A stretch of DNA of 64,000 nt from Flavobacterium sp. SM15 (GCF_022012335.1 NZ_JAKLTO010000002.1:434001-498000); one strand, 5' to 3'. Counted from the first letter of the stretch, positions 37,575-46,915 are shown. Program-made: numbers and translations. Notes: a model not told the origin generated them from the sequence alone.

Positions 37575-38595
37575 ACATATCGTTATTCTAACTCCCGGTT
37601 TTCCCGAAAACGAAGCGGACACCACCTGCATTCCTGCCTTACAAATCTACGTAAAAGCATTAAAGCAAATTTCAGGTTTTGATATTACGGTAATCAGTTT
37701 TCATTATCCGGATAAAAAAACGACCTACAGTTGGAATGGAATTCCGGTAATTGCTTTAGGGGGAAGTTCGCGCTTGTCTAAAATCCTGCTTTGGAAAAGA
37801 GCTTCACGAGTTTTAAAGGACCTTGATCATCAACATAAAATTTCGGTATTGCACAGTTTCTGGTTAGGAGAATGTGCCTTAATCGGAAATTGGTTCGCTC
37901 AGAAAAAAAAAATAAAACATCTTACCACCTTGATGGGCCAGGATGCGTTAAAACAAAATGGTTACGCGAAAATCCTTCCGATAAAAAAAATGAAGCTCAT
38001 TACGCTATCCGAGTTTCATCAGCATACATTTTACCAAAACCACAAAGCTAATTCCAGTATAATTCCGTGGGGAATTACTCCGGAAGATTTTCCTGTATCG
38101 GCTGAAAAAACCATTGATATTATTGGTGTCGGTTCGCTGATTCCTTTAAAAAATTACAGCCTTTTTATTGAAATTATTGCGGCTTTACGTCAAATTCAAC
38201 CTATAAAAGTTGTACTTATTGGTGATGGTGTTTTAAGACCGGAACTCGAGCGAAAAATTCAATCGTTAAATCTGGAAAAGGTTATTCAAGTAAAAGGTGA
38301 ATTGGAATATTCGGAAACCCTGCAACTGATTTCTCAAGCGAAAATTTTGCTTCATCCCAGCAATTACGAATCGTTCGGACTTGTTTTCGCAGAAGCCCTG
38401 CAGAGCAAAACCATGATTGTTTCCCGAAAAACAGGCTGTAATTTTGCAACAAAAAACTGGATTACTGCAGACACCAAGGAAGGCATGATTGCGGGATGCT
38501 TAAAATTATTGAAAACCGAATTTTCCCAAACGGCACAAAATCCTTTTCTTAGTACCAAAACAGTGGCAGACTATTTAAAACGCTATGATAACTAA
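37558..38595 (+). CDS. GT4 family glycosyltransferase
   Basis: A 345-residue GT-B glycosyltransferase. The donor-binding half shows GVGSLIPLKNYSLFIE, VLIGDGVLRPELER and the E-x7-E motif in PSNYESFGLVFAEAL (about residues 258-272). The N-terminal half has the expected PGFPENEADTTCIPALQ. The start is TTG at 37558 in the overlap with the GT39-like gene. The likely role is cytoplasmic sugar transfer onto a lipid carrier. Gene order places it just before the ABC exporter. Confidence 0.87.
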   Translation: MATKNKHIVILTPGFPENEADTTCIPALQIYVKALKQISGFDITVISFHYPDKKTTYSWNGIPVIALGGSSRLSKILLWKRASRVLKDLDHQHKISVLHSFWLGECALIGNWFAQKKKIKHLTTLMGQDALKQNGYAKILPIKKMKLITLSEFHQHTFYQNHKANSSIIPWGITPEDFPVSAEKTIDIIGVGSLIPLKNYSLFIEIIAALRQIQPIKVVLIGDGVLRPELERKIQSLNLEKVIQVKGELEYSETLQLISQAKILLHPSNYESFGLVFAEALQSKTMIVSRKTGCNFATKNWITADTKEGMIAGCLKLLKTEFSQTAQNPFLSTKTVADYLKRYDN

Positions 38596-40285
38596 AACCA
38601 AAATACAATCCATTTTCCGTTGTGTACCTGAAAAATTCAAGGGCAAGTTGCTTCCTTTTTTTGGTTTTTCACTTGTGAATGCTTTACTGGATTTATTATC
38701 TGTGGCTTACCTGCTTCCGTTTTTGGTTTTGGCGCTGGACCGTAATAGAACTTTTCAAAATGAATATCTGAATTTGTTTTTTCAAAAAGAAAATCTGGCG
38801 TACAGCATTCTGCTCTTGATTGGGTTTTTCATCCTTAAAAATGCGCTCAACATTTGGTTCATCAATTATCAAAACAAACTGATATTTGCCGTTTCTTCGG
38901 AAATATCAAAAAACTATACCGAGCGGTTCATTCACAGCGATTATCTTTTCTATCAAAATCAGGACAAAGGGGCTATTTTGAAAAACACCATCGAGGTCCC
39001 GAACAATTTTGCCAACCATGTACTGCTTTCCTTAAACACGCTTTTAAGTGAGGGTTGCATCATCCTTGGGATTAGCTGCGTTGGTTTGTACCTATTCCCA
39101 ACGATAACTTGTATTGCTTTAGTGCTGTTCCTGCTTACTTTTTCGCTCATTTACACCTTCAGAAGATTTAAAAAAGTGCGCAAAAGTCTTTCCGAAGATT
39201 ATCAAAACAATGTGAACTACCTTCTGGATCTTATCAATGGTTTTTTCGAGATAAAAAGTGCGGGAAAAGAAGATGCGTTTCTGGATAAATTCAACAGCTC
39301 CAACCGTAAGCTCAACAAAACGTATTCTTTTTTAACCACCCTTAAAAACTCGAATGCCAAATACCTTGAAATTGCGATTATCGTCATTATCGGGGTTATC
39401 GTTTTTTATTTGGTAAATTACTCTGGAGAAACTACAACTAATGTAATGTTGCTCTCCTTTTTTGCTTCGGTTTTTTTTAAATTGATTCCTTCTTTGAACC
39501 GATTGATTGTCGCCTCTTCAAGTTTGAAATCTTTTGAATATACGATAACTTCAATTGAAAAAAATTCTTCAAAAAAAGATGTAAAAACAATCCATGCAAG
39601 TGAGGTTCTATTTAAAAGCCACTTAAATATTGAAAACATCAGCTTTAGTTATGATGCGGAACATCCGTTAATTGAAAACACTAACCTCAAAATTTACAAA
39701 GGAGAAATTGTTGGAATTTTTGGCCGATCCGGAAGCGGAAAAACCACTTTACTGAACATTCTGCTTAATTTAATTGAACCTGATTTGGGTAAAATCACTT
39801 TAGACGAAAAAGAAATCACCCGGGAAAACAAAAATGCTTTTCTTAAACTAGTGGGCTACGTTACTCAGGAACCTTATGTTTTTAACGGAACCCTATTGGA
39901 AAACGTCGCTATTGGAGAAAAGCAGAACCAAGTGGATTTCTACCGAATTCAAGAGTTGTGTGAACAAATCGGTTTTGAAGATGTGATTCATAATTTTGAA
40001 CACGGATGGCATGCTTCAACCGGAAACGGTGGGCAAAAACTCTCCGGCGGGCAAAAACAAAAACTGGCACTAATCCGTGCTTTGTACAACCAACCGAAAC
40101 TCTTGATTTTGGATGAAGCGACCAATCAACTGGATCAGGAAAACGAGGAAAAAATCCTTAGCTATCTTAAAAAATTAAGTGAAGACGAAAATCTTACTGT
40201 ACTTTTAATTTCCCACGACCAAAAAGTACTTACGTTTTGCGATAAAACCTTCGAATTCAAAAAAGGCAGTCTTCATGAAGTTTAG
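38585..40285 (+). CDS. ABC transporter with fused permease and ATPase domains (MsbA-like)
   Basis: A 566-residue half-transporter. The N-terminal 300 residues form six membrane helices and the C-terminal 230 form the ATPase, with Walker A GRSGSGKTT, signature LSGGQKQKLALIRAL, Walker B LLILDEATNQLD and H-loop ISHDQ. The fusion order and absence of a periplasmic partner are typical of lipid flippases and exporters such as MsbA. It overlaps the upstream and downstream genes by 11 bases each. It probably exports the lipid-linked product of this cluster. Confidence 0.9.
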   Translation: MITKTKIQSIFRCVPEKFKGKLLPFFGFSLVNALLDLLSVAYLLPFLVLALDRNRTFQNEYLNLFFQKENLAYSILLLIGFFILKNALNIWFINYQNKLIFAVSSEISKNYTERFIHSDYLFYQNQDKGAILKNTIEVPNNFANHVLLSLNTLLSEGCIILGISCVGLYLFPTITCIALVLFLLTFSLIYTFRRFKKVRKSLSEDYQNNVNYLLDLINGFFEIKSAGKEDAFLDKFNSSNRKLNKTYSFLTTLKNSNAKYLEIAIIVIIGVIVFYLVNYSGETTTNVMLLSFFASVFFKLIPSLNRLIVASSSLKSFEYTITSIEKNSSKKDVKTIHASEVLFKSHLNIENISFSYDAEHPLIENTNLKIYKGEIVGIFGRSGSGKTTLLNILLNLIEPDLGKITLDEKEITRENKNAFLKLVGYVTQEPYVFNGTLLENVAIGEKQNQVDFYRIQELCEQIGFEDVIHNFEHGWHASTGNGGQKLSGGQKQKLALIRALYNQPKLLILDEATNQLDQENEEKILSYLKKLSEDENLTVLLISHDQKVLTFCDKTFEFKKGSLHEV

Positions 40286-41153
40286 CATCGTCACTATAAC
40301 CCATAACCGTGCTCATTTAATTGGCAAAACGATTCAGAGCGTACTGAACCAATCTTATTCAGATTTTGAGCATATTATCATAGACGATGGTTCCACGGAT
40401 GAAACCGAAATAGTTGTAAAAAACTTCAACGATAAAAGAATAAAGTATTTCCAATATCCTAAAAACGACAAGCGAAGTTACCTCAGAAACGAAGGCATTC
40501 GAAAAGCAACGGGCACTATTCTTTGTTTTTTAGATTCCGACGACTTATGGACGAGTGACAAACTGGAAACCCTTCGTACTATTTTTAACCAAAATCCTGA
40601 AATTTCCTTTGTGATTCACAACATTGCATTTCTTCCGGCAATTGAAGTTCAGGAGAAAATCTTCACCAAGTTTCAGAACGATTATAAAGGTTTTGTTTTG
40701 AATGAAGTTTTAAACGACGACATTCTGCCTTTTCCAACGTTCAGCATCCGAAAAGAAGCTTTGGATAAAATCGGTTTATTGGATGAAAATTTACTGGACG
40801 GGCAGCACGATTTGTATTTAAGGGCAGCAGCGCAATTGCAATTTTATTATTGCAGTCGAACCTTGACTACTATGGTCAAGCATTCGGGAAACATTTCGGC
40901 AAAACCAAATCTTACTCATTATGAGGATTATTTCAAATCGCTGGAAAAACTTCAGAAAGAAAATTACATTTCCCGAAAAAGCCTTCAAATGTTAAAAGGA
41001 AAAACCTATTCCAAAATTGCTTACATTTATCACAGGCAAAAAAACTTCAGTCTTGCTAAGGAAAACTACCAAAACAGTTACCGTTCCTATTTATGGAATT
41101 ACCACGGATTGAAGTCTTACCTAATGCATCTGAAATTAAAATTGTTCGTTTGA
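40275..41153 (+). CDS. GT2 family glycosyltransferase
   Basis: A 292-residue GT-A glycosyltransferase. N-terminal FSIVTITHNRAHLIGKTI, IIIDDGSTDET (residues about 37-47) and the metal motif LDSDDLW (about 95) are all present. The C-terminal helices, with YSKIAYIYHRQKNF, look like a TPR-like extension. It ends in TGA that overlaps TTGA at the start of the third radical SAM gene. It likely transfers one sugar to the shared acceptor. Confidence 0.9.
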   Translation: MKFSIVTITHNRAHLIGKTIQSVLNQSYSDFEHIIIDDGSTDETEIVVKNFNDKRIKYFQYPKNDKRSYLRNEGIRKATGTILCFLDSDDLWTSDKLETLRTIFNQNPEISFVIHNIAFLPAIEVQEKIFTKFQNDYKGFVLNEVLNDDILPFPTFSIRKEALDKIGLLDENLLDGQHDLYLRAAAQLQFYYCSRTLTTMVKHSGNISAKPNLTHYEDYFKSLEKLQKENYISRKSLQMLKGKTYSKIAYIYHRQKNFSLAKENYQNSYRSYLWNYHGLKSYLMHLKLKLFV

Positions 41154-42673
41154 CCGCTAACAAAATCATATTATTCAACCCGAAAAGTGCCAACGGAAAA
41201 CACCGCATCCCCAATTCAATTTTGCAGGTGGGCGCTTCCATTGATGGCAAATACGACTATGTTTTTGTAGACGGAAATCTGGAGAAAGATCCTTGGGCAA
41301 CCATTGAAAACTATCTAAAATCGGGCGAATTCAAATATTTCGGCTCTACAGTAATGCCTGGGCCACAATTGCGACAGGCAATTCCATTTACCAAAAAAAT
41401 AAAAGAGCAATTCCCAAATATTACAGTGGTCTGGGGCGGTTATTTTGCTTCGAATCAATATAAAGTTGCACTGAATTCAGGTTATGTGGATTACATCATC
41501 AATGGACCCGGCGACAACACGTTCCCGGAATTGGTTACGGCCATCGAGACCAACACAACCGAAAACATACCGTTTATAAAAAACCTGATTTATAAAAAAC
41601 AAAACGGCGAAATCATAAAAACCGCGGTAGAAGCCTTGCTCGACCAAGACACTTTACCAAAGTTTCCCTATGAATACCTCAATTCCTTTTATCCGGTAAA
41701 AAACTATCTGGCTAAAACCTTTATGGGCAACAAAACGCTTTCCTATCATTCCAGTATGGGCTGTCCGTTTTCGTGTTCGTTTTGCGCGGTTGTTCCTATT
41801 TACAATGCCAAATGGAAAGGTATGTCGGCGGGACGAATTTATGAAGATGTGAAGTATTTCAAAGAAAAACACAACATCGATGCCATTGAATTTCACGACA
41901 ACAATTTCTTCACGTCCAAAAAACGCGTATTGGAATTCTCCGAGCTGATTATGAACGACAACATCAGTTATTGGGGCGAAGGGCGCATCGATACCATCAA
42001 TATGTACAGCGACGAGGATTTGAAACTTATGCGCAAAGCCGGCTGCAAAATGATTTTTCTTGGGGCCGAAACCGGTAACGATGCCGTACTGAAACAAATG
42101 AACAAAGGCGGAACCCAAACCGGACAAATGATCAAAGATTTTGTGCTTCGGATGAAAAATGCCGACATCATCCCGGAACTTTCGTTTGTATTGGGCATGC
42201 CGGCCAAAACTGAAAAAGAAGTGTACGACCAGATTTTATGGGACATCAACTTTATTAAGGAAATCAAGACGATCAACCCGAAGGCAGAAATCATTATTTA
42301 CCTGTTCAGCCCTGTGCCTACGGAAGGTTCGGAGTTGTACCAACAAATTTTAGACGCCGGTTTTTCGTTTCCGGAGCAGTTAGAAGATTGGATTTCACCG
42401 GCTTGGGAAAACTTCGATTTACGTAAAAACCCACTTACACCTTGGCTGAAACCCTACATGATCGACACCATCAAAAATTTTGAAACGGTCTTGAACGGTT
42501 ATTATCCAACGGTTTCCGATTTCAGGATTAAAGGGTATAAAAAACAACTGTTGCAAACCATTTCCGGAGTGCGCTACAAAACGAATTTCTATCATTACCC
42601 TTACGAAATCAAGGCGTTGCACAAAATCTGGAAATACCGTCAACCGGAAATTGAAGGGTTCTATTCTGAATAA
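41150..42673 (+). CDS. B12-binding-domain radical SAM protein 3
   Basis: A 507-residue enzyme, more distant from the other two. The Rossmann domain contains RIPNSILQVGASIDGKY and VVWGGYFASNQY; the cluster motif is CPFSCSFC near residue 205, followed by IEFHDNNFF and GAETGNDAVLKQM. I set the start at TTG 41150, because TTGA overlaps the previous stop codon exactly; an in-frame ATG at 41093 would extend 57 bases into the glycosyltransferase gene. Likely a cobalamin-dependent methyl transfer or ring-forming step; unproven. Confidence 0.83.
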   Translation: MTANKIILFNPKSANGKHRIPNSILQVGASIDGKYDYVFVDGNLEKDPWATIENYLKSGEFKYFGSTVMPGPQLRQAIPFTKKIKEQFPNITVVWGGYFASNQYKVALNSGYVDYIINGPGDNTFPELVTAIETNTTENIPFIKNLIYKKQNGEIIKTAVEALLDQDTLPKFPYEYLNSFYPVKNYLAKTFMGNKTLSYHSSMGCPFSCSFCAVVPIYNAKWKGMSAGRIYEDVKYFKEKHNIDAIEFHDNNFFTSKKRVLEFSELIMNDNISYWGEGRIDTINMYSDEDLKLMRKAGCKMIFLGAETGNDAVLKQMNKGGTQTGQMIKDFVLRMKNADIIPELSFVLGMPAKTEKEVYDQILWDINFIKEIKTINPKAEIIIYLFSPVPTEGSELYQQILDAGFSFPEQLEDWISPAWENFDLRKNPLTPWLKPYMIDTIKNFETVLNGYYPTVSDFRIKGYKKQLLQTISGVRYKTNFYHYPYEIKALHKIWKYRQPEIEGFYSE

Positions 42674-43347
42674 TGAGAACGATTTTAAAAAAAATACTCA
42701 GCCCCTTTTTACAAAAAGCAAGTGCCGTTTACCTTTCCCAACCTCGAAAATACAGTTACAAAAACATTTCGGTTTGGGTTGAGCCGGGCGTTTTTCCGCC
42801 GTTTATTACCATCAGCACCAAATTGCTTTTGGAATTCATCGAAACCTTAGATTTAAAAGGAAAAACTTTTTTGGAATTAGGTTGCGGCTGCGGGATTCTT
42901 TCGATTTTAGCCCATCAAAAAGGCGCATCGGTAACTGCTACGGACATCAACGAAACAGCTTTAGAGGCTTTGAAAAAAAATGCAGCAGACAATGACGCTT
43001 CCTTAGAAATATGTTATTCCGATTTGTTTGAAAACCTAACGGGAAAAACGTTTGATTACATCATTATCAATCCTCCGTATTATCCAAAAAAACCGAATTC
43101 CATAGCAGAAAATGCTTGGTTTTGCGGAGAACATTTCGAGTATTTCGAAAAATTATTTAAGCAGCTTCCCGAGTTCATCCATGCCGACAACCAAACCTAC
43201 ATGATCCTTTCCGAAGATTGTAAAACTGAACAAATTTCTGCCATAGCACAAAAAAACAACCTCTTCTTAAAATGTATTTCAAGAAAAATCGTTTTTAGAG
43301 AAGTAAATTTTATTTATCAAATCGAACATAAAACCAAAAGCGAATAA
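42673..43347 (+). CDS. class I SAM-dependent methyltransferase 2 (NPPY type)
   Basis: A 224-residue methyltransferase. Motif I FLELGCGCGILSIL and ATDINETALEALKKNA precede motif IV IIINPPYYPKKP near residue 136. NPPY is found in enzymes that modify amino groups or nucleobases (PrmC and related), so the target might be a nitrogen. The ATG overlaps the stop of the third radical SAM gene by 1 base. It is the last gene of the tight cluster, 14 bases ahead of a secreted protein. Confidence 0.85.
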   Translation: MRTILKKILSPFLQKASAVYLSQPRKYSYKNISVWVEPGVFPPFITISTKLLLEFIETLDLKGKTFLELGCGCGILSILAHQKGASVTATDINETALEALKKNAADNDASLEICYSDLFENLTGKTFDYIIINPPYYPKKPNSIAENAWFCGEHFEYFEKLFKQLPEFIHADNQTYMILSEDCKTEQISAIAQKNNLFLKCISRKIVFREVNFIYQIEHKTKSE

Positions 43348-43361
43348 ACCATCTCAATTTT

Positions 43362-44483
43362 ATGCTTAAAAAAACGTTGTTTCTTCTCTGTTTTCTTTAT
43401 TCATGCCTGATTTTTGGGCAAAACAACTATTATCTGGAAGGAAAACTGGGAAAGAGCAGCATTTATCTAAGCATAGAGGTGTACGATTCGGAAGAAAATT
43501 CGGTAAATGCGCGTTATTTTTATCAAAATTCGCTTAAAGACATCGTTTTGGAAGGCACACGGGTAAAAGGAAAATTTATTCTTTTTTTTAAAGACTACAG
43601 CACGGATAAAATCATTGAAAAGTTCGAGCTTACCTCTTTACAAAATAAAACATTTAAAGGATTTTGGAGCAATGCAACCGGTAAAAAAACCGCTATTGAA
43701 CTGCAGCCGATCGATTTTTCAAAAATTAAAGCCAATCCAATTGTAAAAACTGAAGACAGCCCTATGAACAAGGTCAAACTTCAATTTCTGAACTTTAAAA
43801 AAGATTCCGCTTCGGTACACTTTGGAAAAAAAATCGATTGGTACTCGGAAAAACACTGCAAAATGTCCTTCTTTAGATTGTCGGATAATTTTTCACTTAC
43901 GACCCGAAAAAAAATAAACCCGATGCTAAACACCATTCAGGTGGAAGAAGTGCTTTCCCAATTGGAATGTTCCACCCGATTTGCCTACAGTGAGGGTAGC
44001 GGCATCGATTACAGCGTTAAGATTGGCTTTCTAAACAAAGACTTATTGGGTTTTGAGATGTTCCGCGCTTGGGACTGTGGTGGTGCACATCCGGATTTTG
44101 GCGGACAAGGTTATCTAATAGATTTGAACACCGGAAAAAATTTTGATTTGGATCAAATAATCGCTTTTGACAAAAGTGTGACTTCCGATAAAGACAACAA
44201 CTTCAGTGCTTATTCCGAATACAGAACAAAATATTTCGCACCCAAACTTTTTGAGCTTATCAACGAAAGCCAGCATTTTAAAAAACCTGAAAATTCCGAA
44301 GAAGACGGCTGTGATTATACCGATTTGGAAATCTGGAATTTTGTTTCCTGGAATTTCACCAAAGACGGCATTGAATTCACACCTTATTTTTACCGTGCTG
44401 CACGAAATTGCGAAGAGCCCTTTTTAATTCCGTTTGATTCCTTAAAAAAATACAAAAACCCAACATTCCCTTATACCTTTTAA
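43362..44483 (+). CDS. secreted protein, possibly DUF3298/RsiV-like C-terminus
   Basis: A 373-residue protein with a signal peptide (to about residue 21, LIFGQ). An N-terminal beta-rich half (YLEGKLGKSSIYLSIEVY) is followed by a C-terminal half containing the CGGAHPDFGGQGYLIDLNTGKNFDLDQII segment, which recalls DUF3298/RsiV-like domains (GGAHP, then NLxTGKxxxLxDL). It may be periplasmic or outer-membrane-associated. It directly follows the biosynthesis cluster and precedes a serine hydrolase by 4 bases; it could belong to either. Confidence 0.7.
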   Translation: MLKKTLFLLCFLYSCLIFGQNNYYLEGKLGKSSIYLSIEVYDSEENSVNARYFYQNSLKDIVLEGTRVKGKFILFFKDYSTDKIIEKFELTSLQNKTFKGFWSNATGKKTAIELQPIDFSKIKANPIVKTEDSPMNKVKLQFLNFKKDSASVHFGKKIDWYSEKHCKMSFFRLSDNFSLTTRKKINPMLNTIQVEEVLSQLECSTRFAYSEGSGIDYSVKIGFLNKDLLGFEMFRAWDCGGAHPDFGGQGYLIDLNTGKNFDLDQIIAFDKSVTSDKDNNFSAYSEYRTKYFAPKLFELINESQHFKKPENSEEDGCDYTDLEIWNFVSWNFTKDGIEFTPYFYRAARNCEEPFLIPFDSLKKYKNPTFPYTF

Positions 44484-44487
44484 TACG

Positions 44488-45798
44488 ATGAAAAAAACAG
44501 TCTTACTTTTAGTTTTGTCGATCGCCTTAACTGGCTTTGCTCAGGAAAGTACACGTTTTCGAAAAATTGACAGCTTACTTACCTACTTGAACCAAAACAA
44601 CCGCTTTATGGGACAGGTGAGTTTACGAGAAGGTGACAATGTAGTTTTTTCCAAAGCTTATGGTTTGCCCAATGGAAGAAAAGAGTTGAAACCCGATGGA
44701 AATTCGAAATACAAAATCGGTTCGGTAACCAAGACTTTTACCGCGGTGATGATCCTACAGCTGGTGGAAGAAAAACGATTGCAATTGAACACCAAACTTT
44801 CCAAATACTATCCACAAATTCCCAATGCGGATAAAATCACAATAAACGACTTGTTGCGTCATCGCTCGGGAATCAGGGATTATGTCAATGCGGACAGTAC
44901 CGTTGTGATGAATGCGAAAGTCACCAAAAAGGAAATGCTGGCACGAATTGCATCTTATCCTTCCGAGTTTGAGCCGGACTCCAAAGCGGCCTACAGCAAT
45001 TCCAATTATTATTTATTAGGCTGTATTTTAGAAGACATCACCAAAACCGAGTACAAAACGAATCTGAAGAACCGAATCGCAAATCGTCTAAAATTAAAGA
45101 ATACCTATATCGTAGATAAAGTTGAAGAGCAACGTGGCGAAGTTCTTTCCTATGTATATAAGGACGATAAATGGGAAGTTGTTCCGCAATGGGATATGTC
45201 CTTGCCGTTTGCTGCCGGAGCCATTACTTCCAATGCTAACGATTTGACCGCTTTCTTACGCGCTATTTTCAATGGAAAACTACTTAAACCGGAATCGGTA
45301 GATTTAATGACCCAACTTAAAGAAAGTTACGGCATAGGACTAGTGACTTTTCCTTTTGGCGAACGCAAATTTTTCGGCCATACCGGAGGAATTGAAGGAT
45401 ATAAATCGGTTGTGGGCTACTATCCGCAGGAAAAACTGGGCTTATCCTTAATTGTAAATGGCGATAATTACAACCGCAATGATATCGTTATCGGGATTTT
45501 GAGTATTTATTATAAGATGCCGTTTCCGTTTCCGAATTTAAAAACGGTTAAAGTGGATGAAACTTTACTTAAAAGTTATGAAGGAATATACACTTCCAAA
45601 GAAATTCCGCTTAAAATCCATATCAAAGTTGATAAAGGCCAGCTGATCGCCCAAGCTGTTGGACAAGGCGCTTTTCCTTTAAATGCCATCAGTGACACCC
45701 AGTTCGTTTTCGATCCGGCCGGCCTGGAAATGATTTTTGGTACCCAAACGATGCTTTTAAAGCAGGGCGGAATGGAAATTAAGTTCGTAAAAGAATAA
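44488..45798 (+). CDS. beta-lactamase/DD-peptidase fold serine hydrolase
   Basis: A 436-residue exported hydrolase of the class C beta-lactamase/penicillin-binding family. A signal peptide ends near residue 18. The catalytic serine motif SVTK lies near 79, YSN near 171 (YSNSNYY), and HTG in GHTGGIEGY near 297. All three active-site elements are present. A C-terminal extension (about 350-436) adopts a beta-barrel-like lipocalin-type domain. The gene is 4 bases from the upstream secreted protein gene. Substrate unknown: peptide, ester or beta-lactam. Confidence 0.88.
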   Translation: MKKTVLLLVLSIALTGFAQESTRFRKIDSLLTYLNQNNRFMGQVSLREGDNVVFSKAYGLPNGRKELKPDGNSKYKIGSVTKTFTAVMILQLVEEKRLQLNTKLSKYYPQIPNADKITINDLLRHRSGIRDYVNADSTVVMNAKVTKKEMLARIASYPSEFEPDSKAAYSNSNYYLLGCILEDITKTEYKTNLKNRIANRLKLKNTYIVDKVEEQRGEVLSYVYKDDKWEVVPQWDMSLPFAAGAITSNANDLTAFLRAIFNGKLLKPESVDLMTQLKESYGIGLVTFPFGERKFFGHTGGIEGYKSVVGYYPQEKLGLSLIVNGDNYNRNDIVIGILSIYYKMPFPFPNLKTVKVDETLLKSYEGIYTSKEIPLKIHIKVDKGQLIAQAVGQGAFPLNAISDTQFVFDPAGLEMIFGTQTMLLKQGGMEIKFVKE

Positions 45799-45859
45799 CT
45801 TTGCATCAGTTAATCAGACATTTGACTGACAATCAGGAATTAAAATATTGCTTCAGGTG

Positions 45860-45890
45860 TTTGCATTATAAATAAATAATTGTACTTTTG
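45860..45890 (+). promoter_or_regulatory. promoter of the rplM operon
   Basis: TTTG (45860-45863) and TACTTTTG (45883-45890) match the Bacteroidetes -33 and -7 elements with 19-base spacing. Confidence 0.7.
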
Positions 45891-45893
45891 CAC

Positions 45894-45907
45894 TCCCTTA
45901 ATTGGGA
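45894..45907 (+). promoter_or_regulatory. small hairpin in the rplM leader
   Basis: TCCC / GGGA hairpin with loop TTAATT directly after the promoter and 28 bases before the GTG start. A similar CTCCC...GGGA hairpin occurs in the rpsB leader, so an autoregulatory ribosomal-protein site is possible. Confidence 0.4.
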
Positions 45908-45935
45908 ATGGAATGTTTAATTTAAATAAAAAAAC

Positions 45936-46391
45936 GTGGACAATTTAAGCTACAAGACAGTATCAGCTAACAAAGCGACTGCTCAGAAAGAGTGGATCGT
46001 GGTAGACGCTGAAGGTCATAACTTAGGTCGTTTTGCTTCTAAAGTAGCAATGCTTTTAAGAGGTAAATACAAAACAAGTTATACACCGCATGTGGACTGT
46101 GGAGATAACGTTATCGTTATTAACGCAGAGAAAATCAACCTAACTGGTAACAAATTGGAGGATAAAACATACATCCGCCACACTGGTTACCCAGGAGGAC
46201 AAAGAAGTTTAACTGCTAAAGTAATGCAACAAAAAAACCCTGCATTATTAGTAGAGAAAGCTGTAAAAGGAATGTTACCTAAAAACAAATTAGGTGCTGA
46301 GTTATTCCGCAATTTGAATGTAAATGTTGGTTCTGAGCACAAACACGCTGCACAACAACCAAAAACTGTAAACTTAAACGATCTTAAGTAA
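45936..46391 (+). CDS. rplM: 50S ribosomal protein L13
   Basis: A 151-residue L13 (uL13). Segments such as VDAEGHNLGRFASKVA, TPHVDCGDNVIVINAEKI and YIRHTGYPGG are diagnostic. Translation starts at GTG 45936; a stop codon lies in frame just upstream and no ATG is possible before residue 40, so the GTG is real. It heads rplM-rpsI-rpsB-tsf and overlaps rpsI by 1 base (TAATG). Confidence 0.95.
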   Translation: MDNLSYKTVSANKATAQKEWIVVDAEGHNLGRFASKVAMLLRGKYKTSYTPHVDCGDNVIVINAEKINLTGNKLEDKTYIRHTGYPGGQRSLTAKVMQQKNPALLVEKAVKGMLPKNKLGAELFRNLNVNVGSEHKHAAQQPKTVNLNDLK

Positions 46392-46777
46392 TGGGAGTTA
46401 TTCACAAAATCGGTAGAAGAAAATGTGCAGTAGCACGTGTTTATGTTACTGAAGGTACAGGAAACATTACCGTAAACAAAAAAGATTTCGCAACTTACTT
46501 CCCAACTGCTACATTACAGTACAAAGTTATGCAACCTCTTTCTATGACTGAGAACGCATCAAACTTTGACGTAAAAGTTAATGTATACGGTGGTGGTACT
46601 ACAGGACAAGCCGAGGCTGTTCGTATGGCTATCGCAAGAGCAATGTGTGAAGTAGAAGCTGAAAACAGAAGCATCTTAAAACCAGAAGGACTTTTAACAC
46701 GTGACCCTCGTATGGTTGAGCGTAAAAAATTCGGTCAGAAGAAAGCTCGTAAGAGATTCCAGTTCTCTAAACGTTAA
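46391..46777 (+). CDS. rpsI: 30S ribosomal protein S9
   Basis: A 128-residue S9 (uS9). N-terminal VIHKIGRRKCAVARVYV and the basic C-terminal KKFGQKKARKRFQFSKR that reaches toward the P-site are typical. Its start codon overlaps the rplM stop, which suggests coupling. An AAAAAC / GTTTTT hairpin at 46793-46809 lies after the gene and may partly terminate transcription. Confidence 0.97.
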   Translation: MGVIHKIGRRKCAVARVYVTEGTGNITVNKKDFATYFPTATLQYKVMQPLSMTENASNFDVKVNVYGGGTTGQAEAVRMAIARAMCEVEAENRSILKPEGLLTRDPRMVERKKFGQKKARKRFQFSKR

Positions 46778-46815
46778 TATTTATTATTATTTAAAAACAC
46801 TAAGTTTTTGTTGCT

Positions 46816-46860
46816 CTCCCATTGAGGTGGGAATTAGTTTAGCATCTAAATGGTTTAGAC
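46816..46860 (+). promoter_or_regulatory. structured rpsB leader
   Basis: Two consecutive hairpins, TCCCA / TGGGA (loop TTGAGG, 46817-46832) and TCTAAA / TTTAGA (loop TGG, 46845-46859), lie 56 bases before the rpsB ATG. No T-run follows, so control of translation rather than termination is likely. Confidence 0.5.
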
Positions 46861-46915
46861 CGAGACAATCGCTACTGATCCATTGCTAATTCAACAGAAC
46901 GTAAACTATTACAAA

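Noticed and set aside
41093..41149. ATG start of radical SAM 3 at 41093
   Set aside because: It would overlap the GT2 gene by 61 bases; TTG 41150 in a TTGA overlap fits the pattern of the cluster.
41654..42294. Reverse-strand open frames inside radical SAM 3
   Set aside because: Low-complexity translations antisense to a well-supported enzyme.
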